Assembly: GCF_036002945.1 (NCBI RefSeq)
Contig: NZ_CP108529.1
Span: forward strand, 3,534,001-3,598,000
DNA: 64,000 bases
Reading direction: 5' to 3'
Source: Streptomyces sp. NBC_01224
GTDB lineage: Bacteria; Actinomycetota; Actinomycetes; Streptomycetales; Streptomycetaceae
The position numbers and the translations under genes are program-made. Below are positions 1-8,286 of the stretch, piece by piece. Positions within the stretch are counted from its first letter, which is position 1; each line of letters opens with the position of its first letter. Below the pieces are notes generated by a model. That model saw only the letters and a program-made list of their open reading frames with translations, had not been told where the DNA came from and did no database searches.

Positions 1-64
1 CATGCCCTGCATGACACTCAGGCGCATCTTGACACCAAGTGCCACTAACGGCAATCTGTGCCGA

Positions 65-1003
65 ATGACAGAGCAGCAGCGCTGGACTCCTGATCAGATC
101 CCGGACCAGACCAAGCGGGTGTTCGTCGTCACCGGTGCCAACAGCGGCCTGGGCCTGGCGACCACCCGGGCGCTCGCCCGCCGGGGCGGGCACGTGATCC
201 TTGCGGTGCGCGACGAGGGAAAGGGCCACCGGGCCGTCGCAGAGATCACCGCCGAGCAGCCGAGCGCCGACCTCGAAGTGCGCCGCCTCGACCTGGCCGA
301 TCTCGACTCGGTGCGGGCCTTCGCCGATCAGTTGCACACCGATCACCCAAGACTGGACGTGCTCGTCAACAACGCCGGCGTGATGGCACCGCCTCGATCG
401 CTGAGCGAGCAGGGCCACGAGCTGCAGTTCGCCTGCAATCATCTCGGCCACTTCGCGCTCACCGGCTTGCTGCTCGATCTCCTGGCCGCCGGGCACGACC
501 CACGCGTCGTCACGGTGAGTTCGATCAACCACCGGCAGGGACGCATCCACTTCGATGACCTCGGTGGCGAGCGCAGCTACAAGCCCATGGCCTTCTACAA
601 CCAGTCGAAGCTCGCCAATGCCGTTTTCGGACGGGAACTCCACCGACGGCTGACCGAAGCCGGCAGCCCGGTGCGCAGCGTGCTCGCCCATCCCGGCTAT
701 ACCGCCACCAACTTGCAGACGAGTGCGCCGATCGGTCTGTGGCGAGTGGTGTTCGGCCGCATCGGCAACCCTCTGTTCGCCCAGCCCCCGGCCCACGGCG
801 CACTGCCTCAGCTGTACGCGGCGACCGACCCGAGCGTGGAGGGCGGCCAGTTCATCGGCCCGGACGGCCTGGCCGAACTGCGCGGCGGACCGACGCGGGT
901 CCGGTTGTCCCCCACGGCATCCGACGCCGAGACCGGCCGTCGGCTGTGGGAAGTGTCAGAAGAACTGACCGACGTAAGGTTCGTGTTCCCGACGCCTGTC
1001 TGA
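65..1003 (+). CDS. Short-chain dehydrogenase/reductase (SDR)
   Basis: NAD(P)-dependent oxidoreductase of the SDR superfamily, 312 residues, probably cytosolic. The Rossmann glycine motif TGANSGLG is near residues 18-25, the serine segment VTVSSINHRQG is in the middle, and the catalytic Tyr-x3-Lys is in YNQSKLAN. Length and layout match the retinol/protochlorophyllide-reductase-like subgroup; the substrate cannot be told. The frame stays open to base 2, but ATG 65 puts the Rossmann strand at the usual distance from the N terminus. No neighbour forms an operon with it. Confidence 0.85.
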   Translation: MTEQQRWTPDQIPDQTKRVFVVTGANSGLGLATTRALARRGGHVILAVRDEGKGHRAVAEITAEQPSADLEVRRLDLADLDSVRAFADQLHTDHPRLDVLVNNAGVMAPPRSLSEQGHELQFACNHLGHFALTGLLLDLLAAGHDPRVVTVSSINHRQGRIHFDDLGGERSYKPMAFYNQSKLANAVFGRELHRRLTEAGSPVRSVLAHPGYTATNLQTSAPIGLWRVVFGRIGNPLFAQPPAHGALPQLYAATDPSVEGGQFIGPDGLAELRGGPTRVRLSPTASDAETGRRLWEVSEELTDVRFVFPTPV

Positions 1004-1088
1004 CCTGTTCAGCTGCCGCATCGTCTGCACTGCGGCCTCGGCCCGCCCACCGTCGCCACCGGCGGCGTGGAGCTGGTTGCCCAGCACG

Positions 1089-1208
1089 CTCCCAGCGACC
1101 GGCCAGGGCCTGCACCCGTGGGTCGCCGACGAGGGCGTCGTCCCGCACGTGCTGCAGGAGTACCGCTACGAGCCCGGCCCATTCGGTCTCGGCTGCTTCG
1201 ATGACCTT
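1089..1208 (-). pseudogene. Fragment of a MerR-type TipAS effector domain
   Basis: About 40 codons on the minus strand read like the TipAS antibiotic-binding domain found at the C terminus of MerR-type regulators: AETEWAGL, then DPRVQALAGRW with the usual 'DPRVQ-LA-RW' spacing. There is no MerR DNA-binding domain upstream. After the RW motif the reading continues better in another frame, so the piece is broken. Neighbouring sequence offers no start codon with a ribosome site. It is best read as the decayed end of a lost regulator gene; short length limits certainty. Confidence 0.4.
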
Positions 1209-1347
1209 CGGGCCGAGTGCGGATCTGCACACGACCGGTTGCTCCCACGCGCACAACCACTACTGCCCGGGGTTGCGAAGAGGCAGGTGTCTCCGCTCCA
1301 GAACCGGGCTCGGTCGTGTCCACCGTCTCCGGCAAAGGTGACGGTGG

Positions 1348-1381
1348 AGTGCACGCACCCTCCGTCTCGGGTGCGCGCACT
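1348..1381. terminator. Inverted repeat, possible terminator
   Basis: Two 13-base arms (1348-1360 and 1369-1381) pair with one mismatch around an 8-base loop. It lies about 50 bases past the stop of the minus-strand lipoprotein gene, the right place for a factor-independent terminator. No T-run follows, which is normal in Streptomyces. Confidence 0.45.
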
Positions 1382-1433
1382 CCGTCGAGCAGCGAAGCCC
1401 CGCTATCGGGCTGGGCCAGGCCCCGACCGGGCG

Positions 1434-2024
1434 TCAGTTCTTGACCGGCCACTCCAGCGGGTCCTTGTAGAAGCCCTGGCTCAGTTCGACCGCGGCGGCC
1501 TGCTGGCCCTCGGGGATCAGGAAGGCGGTGCAGATCTTCTCCGACTGTCCCGGGCTCAACTTCTTGCCGGTGTCGGGCGCCGGGCAGTTCGGCCACTTGG
1601 CGTCACCCATGATGACGATGAGGGCCTTGGTGCGCTCACCCTTGTCCGTCTTGACGACCAGGTCGTCGTCCATGTCGCCGACTTCCATGGGCTTGCCGCT
1701 CTTGTGGGTGAGGGTGGACCACACGTACACGGGGACCTTGGGGGCCTCGTCCTTGCCCTTCTCCAGGCCGGAGTTGTCCATGTCGGCCTTCGTTCCGGTC
1801 TGCACCTTCGTGGGCGTGACCGTGAACTTGCTGTCCTTCGAGTTCTGCATGGTGCTTTCCTGCGGCGGGCTGGCCTCGCCCAGACGGTAGCTCGTCCTGT
1901 CCTCCGACGAGGAGCTGGAACTGTGGCCGCCCTTCGCCGAATCCGAGTCGTTGCAACCGGTCAGCACCACGGCCAGCGCCAGAGCGCCCACAGCCGCCGG
2001 CACAGCACGATTCCACGTATGCAT
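1434..2024 (-). CDS. Secreted lipoprotein, unknown function
   Basis: 196-residue protein with a lipoprotein signal peptide: hydrophobic stretch AVGALALAVVL followed by the lipobox LTGC, so Cys24 should be lipidated and the protein anchored outside the membrane. After a Ser/Asp-rich linker the mature part has a beta-rich look with two further cysteines (NCPAP and ICTAF) that could pair. It resembles Streptomyces lipoproteins with a DUF4352-like immunoglobulin fold, but I cannot name a family firmly. ATG 2024 has GGGGAG nine bases upstream. It stands alone, with no operon partner. Confidence 0.75.
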   Translation of the reverse strand: MHTWNRAVPAAVGALALAVVLTGCNDSDSAKGGHSSSSSSEDRTSYRLGEASPPQESTMQNSKDSKFTVTPTKVQTGTKADMDNSGLEKGKDEAPKVPVYVWSTLTHKSGKPMEVGDMDDDLVVKTDKGERTKALIVIMGDAKWPNCPAPDTGKKLSPGQSEKICTAFLIPEGQQAAAVELSQGFYKDPLEWPVKN

Positions 2025-2207
2025 CTTCGATCTCCCCGTTGAAGCATTCCCGTTGCCCGGCCGGGCGGCTGAGCCCCCACAGCCGGCGCATGTTCAAGCG
2101 CACGATCTTGTCAGATGGGAACCGTCCGCTCGCGGCAAGGGGGCACCTGCCGCACCGGATCGTGACAGTCGCGCTCTGCGTGCAGCATTCACTGGCGGCA
2201 TCCAAAT

Positions 2208-2233
2208 GATTAGGTAGACTGGTCTACCTAATC
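2208..2233. promoter_or_regulatory. Perfect 26-base palindrome, likely TetR operator
   Basis: Arms of 12 bases (left arm GATTAGGTAGAC) are perfectly inverted around a 2-base centre. The site ends 18 bases before the chosen tetR start and abuts an in-frame ATG at 2234. TetR regulators typically bind such near-continuous palindromes beside their own gene. It is the AT-richest stretch in the region and would overlap the tetR-eamA promoter, so autorepression is likely. Confidence 0.75.
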
Positions 2234-2251
2234 ATGGGAGAAGGAGCAGGC

Positions 2252-2863
2252 ATGACTGACGCGAGGGCCGCCGGAAAACAGCCGGGAAAGCGGCGGCAGG
2301 GGCCTGCGCGCGGGCGGATTCTTGAGGCCGCGGCGCGACGGTTCTACGCCGACGGTGTGGCGGCGACCGGGATCGACACGATCACCGCCGAGGCCGGTGT
2401 GGCGAAGATGAGCCTCTACAACAACTTCGCCTCCAAGGCCGACCTCGTCTCCGCCTACCTCCAGGCCCGGCACGAGGAGTGGCTCGGCCTCTACCGGCGG
2501 CGCCTGGCCGACGCGCAGGGCCCACGGGAGGCCGTACTGGCCGTCTTCGATGCCTACGCCGACCATGCCGGTCTCGCCTACGAGCACGGCTTCCGCGGAT
2601 GCGGGCTGCTCAACGCGGCCGCCGAGCTGCCCACCGGACACGAGGGCCGGACGGTGGTGCGCCACCACAAGGAGGAGGTCGAGAGCCTGCTCGCCACCCA
2701 CCTCCAGGAGCTGCTGCCCGGCCAGGACGAGAAGGCCCGCGCCACAGCGGAACACCTGGCGTTCCTGCTCGAAGGGGCCATCGTGCGCGCGGGCCTCGAA
2801 GGAGACGGCGTACGCATGCGGCGCGCACGCGACATGGCGGCGCGCCTGGTGGACGGCCTGTGA
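2252..2863 (+). CDS. TetR/AcrR family transcriptional regulator
   Basis: 203-residue one-component regulator. The N-terminal helix-turn-helix runs over about residues 15-60 (RILEAAARRFYADGV, then ITAEAGVAKMSLYNNF); the rest is the helical ligand and dimer domain. ATG 2252 is preferred because GGAGAAGGAG lies just upstream; an in-frame ATG at 2234 directly touches the palindrome and lacks a ribosome site. Its stop overlaps the start of the EamA transporter gene by one base, so the two are translationally coupled. The regulator probably senses the compound that the transporter exports and represses both through the palindrome at 2208-2233. Confidence 0.9.
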   Translation: MTDARAAGKQPGKRRQGPARGRILEAAARRFYADGVAATGIDTITAEAGVAKMSLYNNFASKADLVSAYLQARHEEWLGLYRRRLADAQGPREAVLAVFDAYADHAGLAYEHGFRGCGLLNAAAELPTGHEGRTVVRHHKEEVESLLATHLQELLPGQDEKARATAEHLAFLLEGAIVRAGLEGDGVRMRRARDMAARLVDGL

Positions 2864-3951
2864 TGGAGCGCGCCGGTCGCACTGCGGCCGGACCGGGGGC
2901 AGGCGCACTCGCCGTGCTGCTGGCCTCGGTGCTGTGGGGCACCACAGGCACTGCGGCAACCTTCGCACCACAGGTGGGGCCGCTGGCGATCGGTGCCGCG
3001 GCGATGGGCCTGGGGGGGCTGCTGCAGGCTCTGATGGCCGGGCGTCGCATCGCGCAGGCCCGCGCGGCGCTCAGGGCGCAGTGGCGGATCGTGCTCGTCG
3101 GGGGATCGGGCGTGGCTCTGTATCCGCTGGCGTTCTACACCTCCATGCATCTGGCCGGTGTCGCGGTGGGAACGGTCGTGTCCATCGGTTCGGCCCCGCT
3201 GGCATCGGCCTTGATCGAGCGGATCGTCGACCGGCAGCGCCTGTCCCGGCGATGGATGACCGGTGCCGCCCTCGGGGTGGCCGGCACCGTGCTGCTGTGT
3301 GCGGCCGAGGCCGCGCAGGGCGGTTCCGGAACCGGTGCGGGGTCTGCCGGGCAGACCGTCGCCGGGGTGGGGCTCGGGCTGGTGGCGGGCGTGACGTACG
3401 CCGTGTACGCGTGGGCTGCGCATCGCCTCATCACACGCGGCGTCACCTCGCGCGCGGCCATGGGAGCGGTGTTCGGACTCGGCGGGCTGATGCTCGTGCC
3501 GGTGCTGCTGGCCACCGGCGCACCGCTGGTCGCCTCCTGGACGAATGCGGGCGTCGGCCTCTACATGGCGCTGGTGCCGATGTTCACCGGGTACGTCCTG
3601 TTCGGGTTCGGCCTGTCCCGCATTCCCGTCAGCACCGCGACGACCCTGTCCCTGCTGGAGCCCGCCGTAGCGGCTGTGTTCGCGGTCCTGGTCGTGGGCG
3701 AACACCTGCCCGCCCTCGGCTGGGCCGGGATCGTGCTCGTCATCGCCTGCCTCGGTGTGCTGACCGTCCCCTCCCGGCGTCTGCGAGCGACTCGCCGTGC
3801 CACCGCGGGGAAGCCGATGGTGGAATCGGCGGTCTCGGCGGCGTCTTCGGACTGTGTCGCGCGCGCCCGAGACCACCTCGCGGAACTCCTCCCGGAACCC
3901 CCGCCTCCCGCCGTTCCGCCTCAGAACCGGACCGGTGGGCCCACCGGGTAG
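2863..3951 (+). CDS. EamA/DMT-family membrane transporter
   Basis: 362-residue integral membrane protein of the drug/metabolite transporter superfamily, with two EamA repeats and about ten membrane segments. Clear features are the N-terminal VLLASVLWGTTGT, the GVALYPLAFYTSMHLAGVA segment and the C-terminal SLLEPAVAAVFAVLVVGE, where EamA proteins carry a conserved 'LEP' and Gly-Glu. The last ~50 residues are a proline-rich hydrophilic tail. Coupled to the upstream tetR gene by a one-base overlap, which points to export of a metabolite or toxic compound. Substrate unknown. Confidence 0.9.
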   Translation: MERAGRTAAGPGAGALAVLLASVLWGTTGTAATFAPQVGPLAIGAAAMGLGGLLQALMAGRRIAQARAALRAQWRIVLVGGSGVALYPLAFYTSMHLAGVAVGTVVSIGSAPLASALIERIVDRQRLSRRWMTGAALGVAGTVLLCAAEAAQGGSGTGAGSAGQTVAGVGLGLVAGVTYAVYAWAAHRLITRGVTSRAAMGAVFGLGGLMLVPVLLATGAPLVASWTNAGVGLYMALVPMFTGYVLFGFGLSRIPVSTATTLSLLEPAVAAVFAVLVVGEHLPALGWAGIVLVIACLGVLTVPSRRLRATRRATAGKPMVESAVSAASSDCVARARDHLAELLPEPPPPAVPPQNRTGGPTG

Positions 3952-4070
3952 GTGTCGCACACTTGAGCTGGTCTCGACGGTCACCAGCGGCACGGGCGTG
4001 CATGTGTGCGCGTACCGGCCGGCCACTAAGGGTTGGGCCGGGAGGACGGGGCTGCTCTGCGGCTGAGGCC

Positions 4071-4745
4071 TCAGCCCGTCGCGAGCAGCACCACCAGCAG
4101 CACCGCGCCCACCACCGCCGGTGCGATCACCTCGTACGCCCAGCGCACCGAGACCGAGGACGGCGAAGAGTCCGAAGTCGCCGCGGATTTCGACGACTTC
4201 CCCGAACCCGCCCCCGTCTTCGCCCGCTCCACCAGCTCCCGCAGGTCCGCCATGGTCTGGTCGGCCGTCGCTGTCCGGGCTTTGGTGTCACGGACGTCCG
4301 CATGCACGGAAGTGCGGTCGTACGGGTCGTCCAGCGACCGCCGGGACTGCTGCCTGGCCGCCTTCTTCCGCTGGCGCAGCGACACGGGTACCGCCCACAG
4401 CTGGTACTTGGCGCCGTCCTCGGTGAACAGCTCGCTCGAATACCCGGCTCGCAGATCCGCGACCGCCGTCCACGGCATGGTGATCGTCCGGAACGGGTTA
4501 CGGATCTTGATGCGCTGCTCGTTGGCGAGGACGACGGGCCGCAGCGTGAACGCGACGACCAGCGGCACCGCGGTCAGCAGCCCGGCCAGCGCCAGCCACG
4601 GCACCCGGCCGCCGCCCCGGAACACGGCGTCCCCGCCGATCCAGCACATGAGGATCAGCAGCAGGACACCCCCGGCGATCCCGGCGGGCGACCGGAAGGT
4701 CCGGTCGGCGTAGGTGGGCTCGGCAGGCGGTGTGGGGCTCGTCAT
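4071..4745 (-). CDS. Membrane protein with bacterial PH domain
   Basis: 224-residue membrane protein. Two hydrophobic segments come first (GIAGGVLLLILMCWIGG and ALAGLLTAVPLVVAF), then a PH-like domain (RIRNPFRTITMPWTAVADLR, typical of Bac_PH), a charged Ser/Lys-rich linker, and a C-terminal membrane helix ending VVGAVLLVVLLATG. ATG 4745 is chosen; the open frame extends 22 codons further up, but those run into the divergent deoC promoter. Role unknown. It is transcribed divergently from deoC, so the promoter region is shared. Confidence 0.8.
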   Translation of the reverse strand: MTSPTPPAEPTYADRTFRSPAGIAGGVLLLILMCWIGGDAVFRGGGRVPWLALAGLLTAVPLVVAFTLRPVVLANEQRIKIRNPFRTITMPWTAVADLRAGYSSELFTEDGAKYQLWAVPVSLRQRKKAARQQSRRSLDDPYDRTSVHADVRDTKARTATADQTMADLRELVERAKTGAGSGKSSKSAATSDSSPSSVSVRWAYEVIAPAVVGAVLLVVLLATG

Positions 4746-4838
4746 GGGCCCGATTCTGCCTGACGTGCGCAAGGGGCGCCGGGGCGGCCGTCCCCGTACT
4801 GTGCGACGCACGGATGAGCAGGCCCCCTGTACAGGTCG

Positions 4839-4850
4839 CTACGCGCGTAG
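4839..4850. promoter_or_regulatory. Nucleoside-regulon palindrome, site 1 (deoC)
   Basis: Perfect 12-base palindrome CTACGCGCGTAG, 13 bases before GTG 4864 of deoC. Its right end runs into TAGATAT, a plausible -10 element, so a bound protein would block transcription. The same palindrome stands before add, deoA, the nucleoside ABC operon and the BMP lipoprotein in this window. Confidence 0.75.
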
Positions 4851-4863
4851 ATATGCTCCTCTG

Positions 4864-5832
4864 GTGACCATGCCCACCACTGCTCCCGCATTCTCCGACG
4901 CGACCGCGTCCGACAGTGCGCTGCGCCGCTTCCTGCACGGGCTGCCCGGCGTCGACGCCGTCGGCCTCGAAGCGCGCGCCGCGTCCCTCGGAACCCGTTC
5001 GATCAAGACGACGGCCAAGGCGTACGCCATCGACCTGGCCATCTCGATGATCGACCTGACGACGCTGGAAGGCGCGGACACCCCGGGCAAGGTCCGGGCT
5101 CTCGCCGCCAAGGCCGTCAATCCCGACCCGACCGACCGCACGACCCCGCGCACCGCGGCGGTCTGCGTCTACCCCGACATGGCGGCGACGGCCGTCGCCG
5201 CGCTGGCCGGTTCCGGCGTGAAGGTGGCTTCAGTGGCGACGGCCTTCCCCGCCGGCCGCGCCGCGCTCGACGTCAAGCTCGCGGATGTCCGCGACGCCGT
5301 TGCCGCCGGGGCCGACGAGATCGACATGGTGATCGACCGGGGCGCTTTCCTCTCCGGCCGTTACCTCAAGGTGTACGAGGAGATCCTCGCAGTGAAGGCC
5401 GAGTGCGCGCGGGCCGACGGCCCCGACGCCCGGCTGAAGGTGATCTTCGAGACCGGCGAGCTGTCCACGTACGACAACATCCGCCGCGCCTCCTGGCTCG
5501 GCATGCTGGCGGGCGCCGACTTCATCAAGACGTCGACCGGCAAGGTCTCCACCAACGCCACGCCCGCGAACACCCTGCTGATGCTGGAGGCCGTGCGCGA
5601 CTTCCGGGCGCAGACCGGCGTACAGATCGGTGTGAAGCCGGCCGGCGGCATCCGCACCTCCAAGGACGCGATCAAGTTCCTGGTGCTGGTGAACGAGACC
5701 GCGGGCGAGGGCTGGCTGGACAACCACTGGTTCCGCTTCGGCGCCTCCAGCCTGCTGAACGATCTGCTGATGCAGCGCCAGAAGCTCAGCACCGGCCGTT
5801 ACTCCGGCCCCGATTACGTGACGGTGGACTGA
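4864..5832 (+). CDS. deoC: Deoxyribose-phosphate aldolase
   Basis: Splits 2-deoxyribose-5-phosphate into glyceraldehyde-3-phosphate and acetaldehyde, the last step of deoxynucleoside breakdown, in the cytosol. 322 residues, TIM barrel. Family landmarks are the VCVYPD segment, DEIDMVID, the Schiff-base lysine in LKVIFETGEL, FIKTSTGK and GVKPAGGIR. No ribosome site precedes GTG 4864 or ATG 4870. A -10-like TAGATAT ends at 4854, so the message may be leaderless from GTG 4864. Followed after five bases by an aldehyde dehydrogenase gene that would use the acetaldehyde formed. Likely controlled by the palindrome at 4839-4850. Confidence 0.93.
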   Translation: MTMPTTAPAFSDATASDSALRRFLHGLPGVDAVGLEARAASLGTRSIKTTAKAYAIDLAISMIDLTTLEGADTPGKVRALAAKAVNPDPTDRTTPRTAAVCVYPDMAATAVAALAGSGVKVASVATAFPAGRAALDVKLADVRDAVAAGADEIDMVIDRGAFLSGRYLKVYEEILAVKAECARADGPDARLKVIFETGELSTYDNIRRASWLGMLAGADFIKTSTGKVSTNATPANTLLMLEAVRDFRAQTGVQIGVKPAGGIRTSKDAIKFLVLVNETAGEGWLDNHWFRFGASSLLNDLLMQRQKLSTGRYSGPDYVTVD

Positions 5833-5837
5833 TCCCC

Positions 5838-7277
5838 ATGGCATCTGCATTCGAGTACGCCCCCGCCCCCGAGTCGCGCTCGGTCGTCGATATCGCGCCC
5901 TCGTACGGCCTGTTCATCGACGGCGAGTTCACCGACGCGGCCGACGGCAAGGTTTTCAAGACGGTCTCGCCGAGCAGCGAAGAGGTGCTCTCCGAGGTCG
6001 CGCAGGCCGGCGCCGCGGACGTCGACCGGGCCGTGAAGGCGGCCCGCAAGGCTTTCGAGAAGTGGTCGGTGCTGCCCGGTTCCGAGCGCGCCAAGTACCT
6101 CTTCCGGATCGCCCGCATCATCCAGGAGCGCAGCCGAGAGCTCGCCGTTCTCGAAACCCTCGACAACGGCAAGCCGATCAAGGAGACGCGCGACGCGGAC
6201 CTCCCCCTGGTCGCGGCGCACTTCTTCTACTACGCGGGCTGGGCCGACAAGCTCGACCACGCCGGCTACGGCGCGAACCCCCGCCCCCTCGGCGTCGCGG
6301 GCCAGATCATCCCGTGGAACTTCCCGCTCCTCATGCTGGCCTGGAAGATCGCCCCGGCGCTCGCCACCGGCAACACGGTGGTCCTCAAGCCCGCCGAGAC
6401 GACCCCGCTCTCCGCGCTCTTCTTCGCGGACATCTGCCGCCAGGCGGGCCTGCCGAAGGGTGTCGTGAACATCCTCACCGGGTACGGGGACGCGGGCGCC
6501 GCCCTCGTCGAGCACGAGGACGTCGACAAGGTCGCCTTCACCGGCTCGACCGCGGTCGGCAAGGCCATTGCCCGCCAGGTCGCCGGTACGAACAAGAAGG
6601 TCACCCTGGAGCTGGGCGGCAAGGGCGCCAACATCGTCTTCGATGACGCCCCGATCGACCAGGCCGTCGAGGGCATCGTCACCGGCATCTTCTTCAATCA
6701 GGGCCAGGTCTGCTGCGCGGGCTCGCGCCTGCTCGTGCAGGAGTCGATCCAGGACGAGCTGCTGGACGCCCTGAAGCGCCGGCTGTCCACTCTCCGGCTC
6801 GGCGACCCGCTGGACAAGAACACCGACATCGGCGCGATCAACTCCGCGGAGCAGCTCGCCCGGATCACCGCGCTCGTCGAGACGGGCGAGGCGGAGGGCG
6901 CCGAACGCTGGTCCGCCGCCTGTGAACTCCCCTCTTCCGGCTACTGGTTCGCCCCGACGCTGTTCACCAACGTCACCCAGGCGCACACCATCGCCCGCGA
7001 CGAGATCTTCGGCCCGGTGCTGTCGGTGCTGTCGTTCCGTACGCCCGACGAGGCGGTCGCCAAGGCCAACAACAGCCAGTACGGCCTCTCGGCCGGCATC
7101 TGGACGGAGAAGGGCTCCCGCATCCTCGCGGTGGCGAACAAGCTCCGGGCGGGCGTCGTCTGGGCCAACACGTTCAACAAGTTCGACCCGACCTCGCCCT
7201 TCGGCGGCTACAAGGAGTCGGGCTTCGGCCGCGAAGGCGGCCGTCACGGCCTGGAGGCGTACCTCGATGTCCGATAA
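5838..7277 (+). CDS. Aldehyde dehydrogenase (NAD-dependent)
   Basis: 479-residue member of the ALDH superfamily, oxidizing an aldehyde to its acid with NAD(P)+. All key parts are present: IIPWNFPLLM (nucleotide/substrate site), KPAETTPL, FTGSTAVG, ELGGKGANIVF with the general-base Glu, and the catalytic Cys in NQGQVCCAGSR; EIFGPVLSV lies near the end. Full family length. It begins five bases after deoC and overlaps the next gene by 11 bases, so all three form one operon. Context suggests that its substrate is the acetaldehyde released by DeoC. Confidence 0.92.
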   Translation: MASAFEYAPAPESRSVVDIAPSYGLFIDGEFTDAADGKVFKTVSPSSEEVLSEVAQAGAADVDRAVKAARKAFEKWSVLPGSERAKYLFRIARIIQERSRELAVLETLDNGKPIKETRDADLPLVAAHFFYYAGWADKLDHAGYGANPRPLGVAGQIIPWNFPLLMLAWKIAPALATGNTVVLKPAETTPLSALFFADICRQAGLPKGVVNILTGYGDAGAALVEHEDVDKVAFTGSTAVGKAIARQVAGTNKKVTLELGGKGANIVFDDAPIDQAVEGIVTGIFFNQGQVCCAGSRLLVQESIQDELLDALKRRLSTLRLGDPLDKNTDIGAINSAEQLARITALVETGEAEGAERWSAACELPSSGYWFAPTLFTNVTQAHTIARDEIFGPVLSVLSFRTPDEAVAKANNSQYGLSAGIWTEKGSRILAVANKLRAGVVWANTFNKFDPTSPFGGYKESGFGREGGRHGLEAYLDVR

Positions 7278-8172
7278 CCGTCTGAGCGTCTTCAAGACCT
7301 ACAAGCTGTACGTCGGGGGCAAGTTCCCCCGCTCCGAGAGCGGCCGGGTGTACGAGGTGACGGACTCCAAGGGCAAGTGGCTGGCGAACGCCCCCCAGTC
7401 CTCGCGCAAGGACGCGCGTGACGCGGTCGTGGCCGCCCGCAAGGCGTTCGGCGGCTGGGCGGGCGCGACGGCGTACAACCGCGGCCAGATCCTCTACCGC
7501 ATCGCGGAGATGCTGGAGGGCCGCAAGGACCAGTTCGTACGGGAAGTGGCGGACGCGGAGGGCCTGTCGAAGTCCAAGGCGGCGGCCGTCGTGGACGCGG
7601 CCATCGATCGCTGGGTCTGGTACGCGGGCTGGACCGACAAGATCGGCCAGATCGTGGGCGGGGCGAACCCGGTCGCGGGCCCGTTCTTCAATCTGTCCAC
7701 GCCCGAGCCGACCGGTGTGGTCACGGTGCTGGCGCCCCAGAAGTCCTCGTTCCTGGGCCTGGTCTCGGTGATCGCTCCGGTGATCGCGACCGGCAACACG
7801 GCGGTCGTCGTCGCCTCGGCCCACTCCCCGCTGCCGGCCCTGTCCCTGGGCGAGGTGCTGGCCACCTCCGACCTGCCGGGCGGCGTGGTCAACATCCTGT
7901 CCGGGAAGACGGCGGAGATCGCGGCACCGCTCGCGTCCCACCAGGACGTGAACGCGATCGACCTCACGGGCGCGGACGCCGCTCTGGCGCAGGAGCTGGA
8001 GATCGCTGCGGCGGACAACCTGAAGCGGGTACTTCGTCCACAGCCTGTGGACGAAGACGGCACCTTCGACTGGTCGGCCGATCCGGGCACCCACCGCCTG
8101 ACGGCCTTCCTGGAGACGAAGACGGTCTGGCACCCGACAGGCGCGCTCGGCACCTCGGGGTCCTCGTACTGA
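7267..8172 (+). CDS. Truncated aldehyde dehydrogenase-like protein without catalytic cysteine
   Basis: 301 residues that follow the ALDH fold only through the NAD-binding domain. Recognizable parts are YKLYVGGKFPRSESGR at the N terminus, AARKAFGGWA, VWYAGWTDKIGQIVGGANP, a VTVLAPQKSSFLG segment replacing the usual IxPWNFP, and SLGEVLATSDLPGGVVNILSG. The FTGS motif reads LTGADAA. No ELGGK and no GQxC loop follow; after about residue 250 the protein ends in an unrelated 50-residue tail. It should therefore lack dehydrogenase activity and may stabilize or regulate the full-length enzyme encoded just upstream. It starts inside that gene (11-base overlap), so co-translation is likely. Confidence 0.85.
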   Translation: MSDNRLSVFKTYKLYVGGKFPRSESGRVYEVTDSKGKWLANAPQSSRKDARDAVVAARKAFGGWAGATAYNRGQILYRIAEMLEGRKDQFVREVADAEGLSKSKAAAVVDAAIDRWVWYAGWTDKIGQIVGGANPVAGPFFNLSTPEPTGVVTVLAPQKSSFLGLVSVIAPVIATGNTAVVVASAHSPLPALSLGEVLATSDLPGGVVNILSGKTAEIAAPLASHQDVNAIDLTGADAALAQELEIAAADNLKRVLRPQPVDEDGTFDWSADPGTHRLTAFLETKTVWHPTGALGTSGSSY

Positions 8173-8230
8173 CGCCCCGTACCGGCTCCTCGCACTGACC
8201 CGCGCGAGGGCCGGCCGGGCCCGCCCGCAC

Positions 8231-8277
8231 GGACGCGGCCCGCTTCTCCGGATTTCCCGGAGGAGCGGGCCGCGTCC
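8231..8277. terminator. Bidirectional terminator hairpin
   Basis: Two 21-base arms (8231-8251 and 8257-8277) pair with one G-T wobble around a 5-base loop. It lies between the end of the deoC operon and the end of the convergent minus-strand gene, serving both. Confidence 0.85.
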
Positions 8278-8286
8278 GCGTCCGTC

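Larger units (their letters stand above)
1004..1433. other. Gap without an intact gene
   Basis: 430 bases between the SDR stop and the stop of the minus-strand lipoprotein. It holds a degenerate regulator fragment (1089-1208, minus) and an inverted repeat (1348-1381). No open frame here has a convincing start, ribosome site or coding signature. Confidence 0.6.

Noticed and set aside
5814..7295. A 493-codon minus-strand open frame opposite the aldehyde dehydrogenase gene
   Set aside because: The plus strand encodes a full ALDH with all catalytic motifs; the antisense frame has none.
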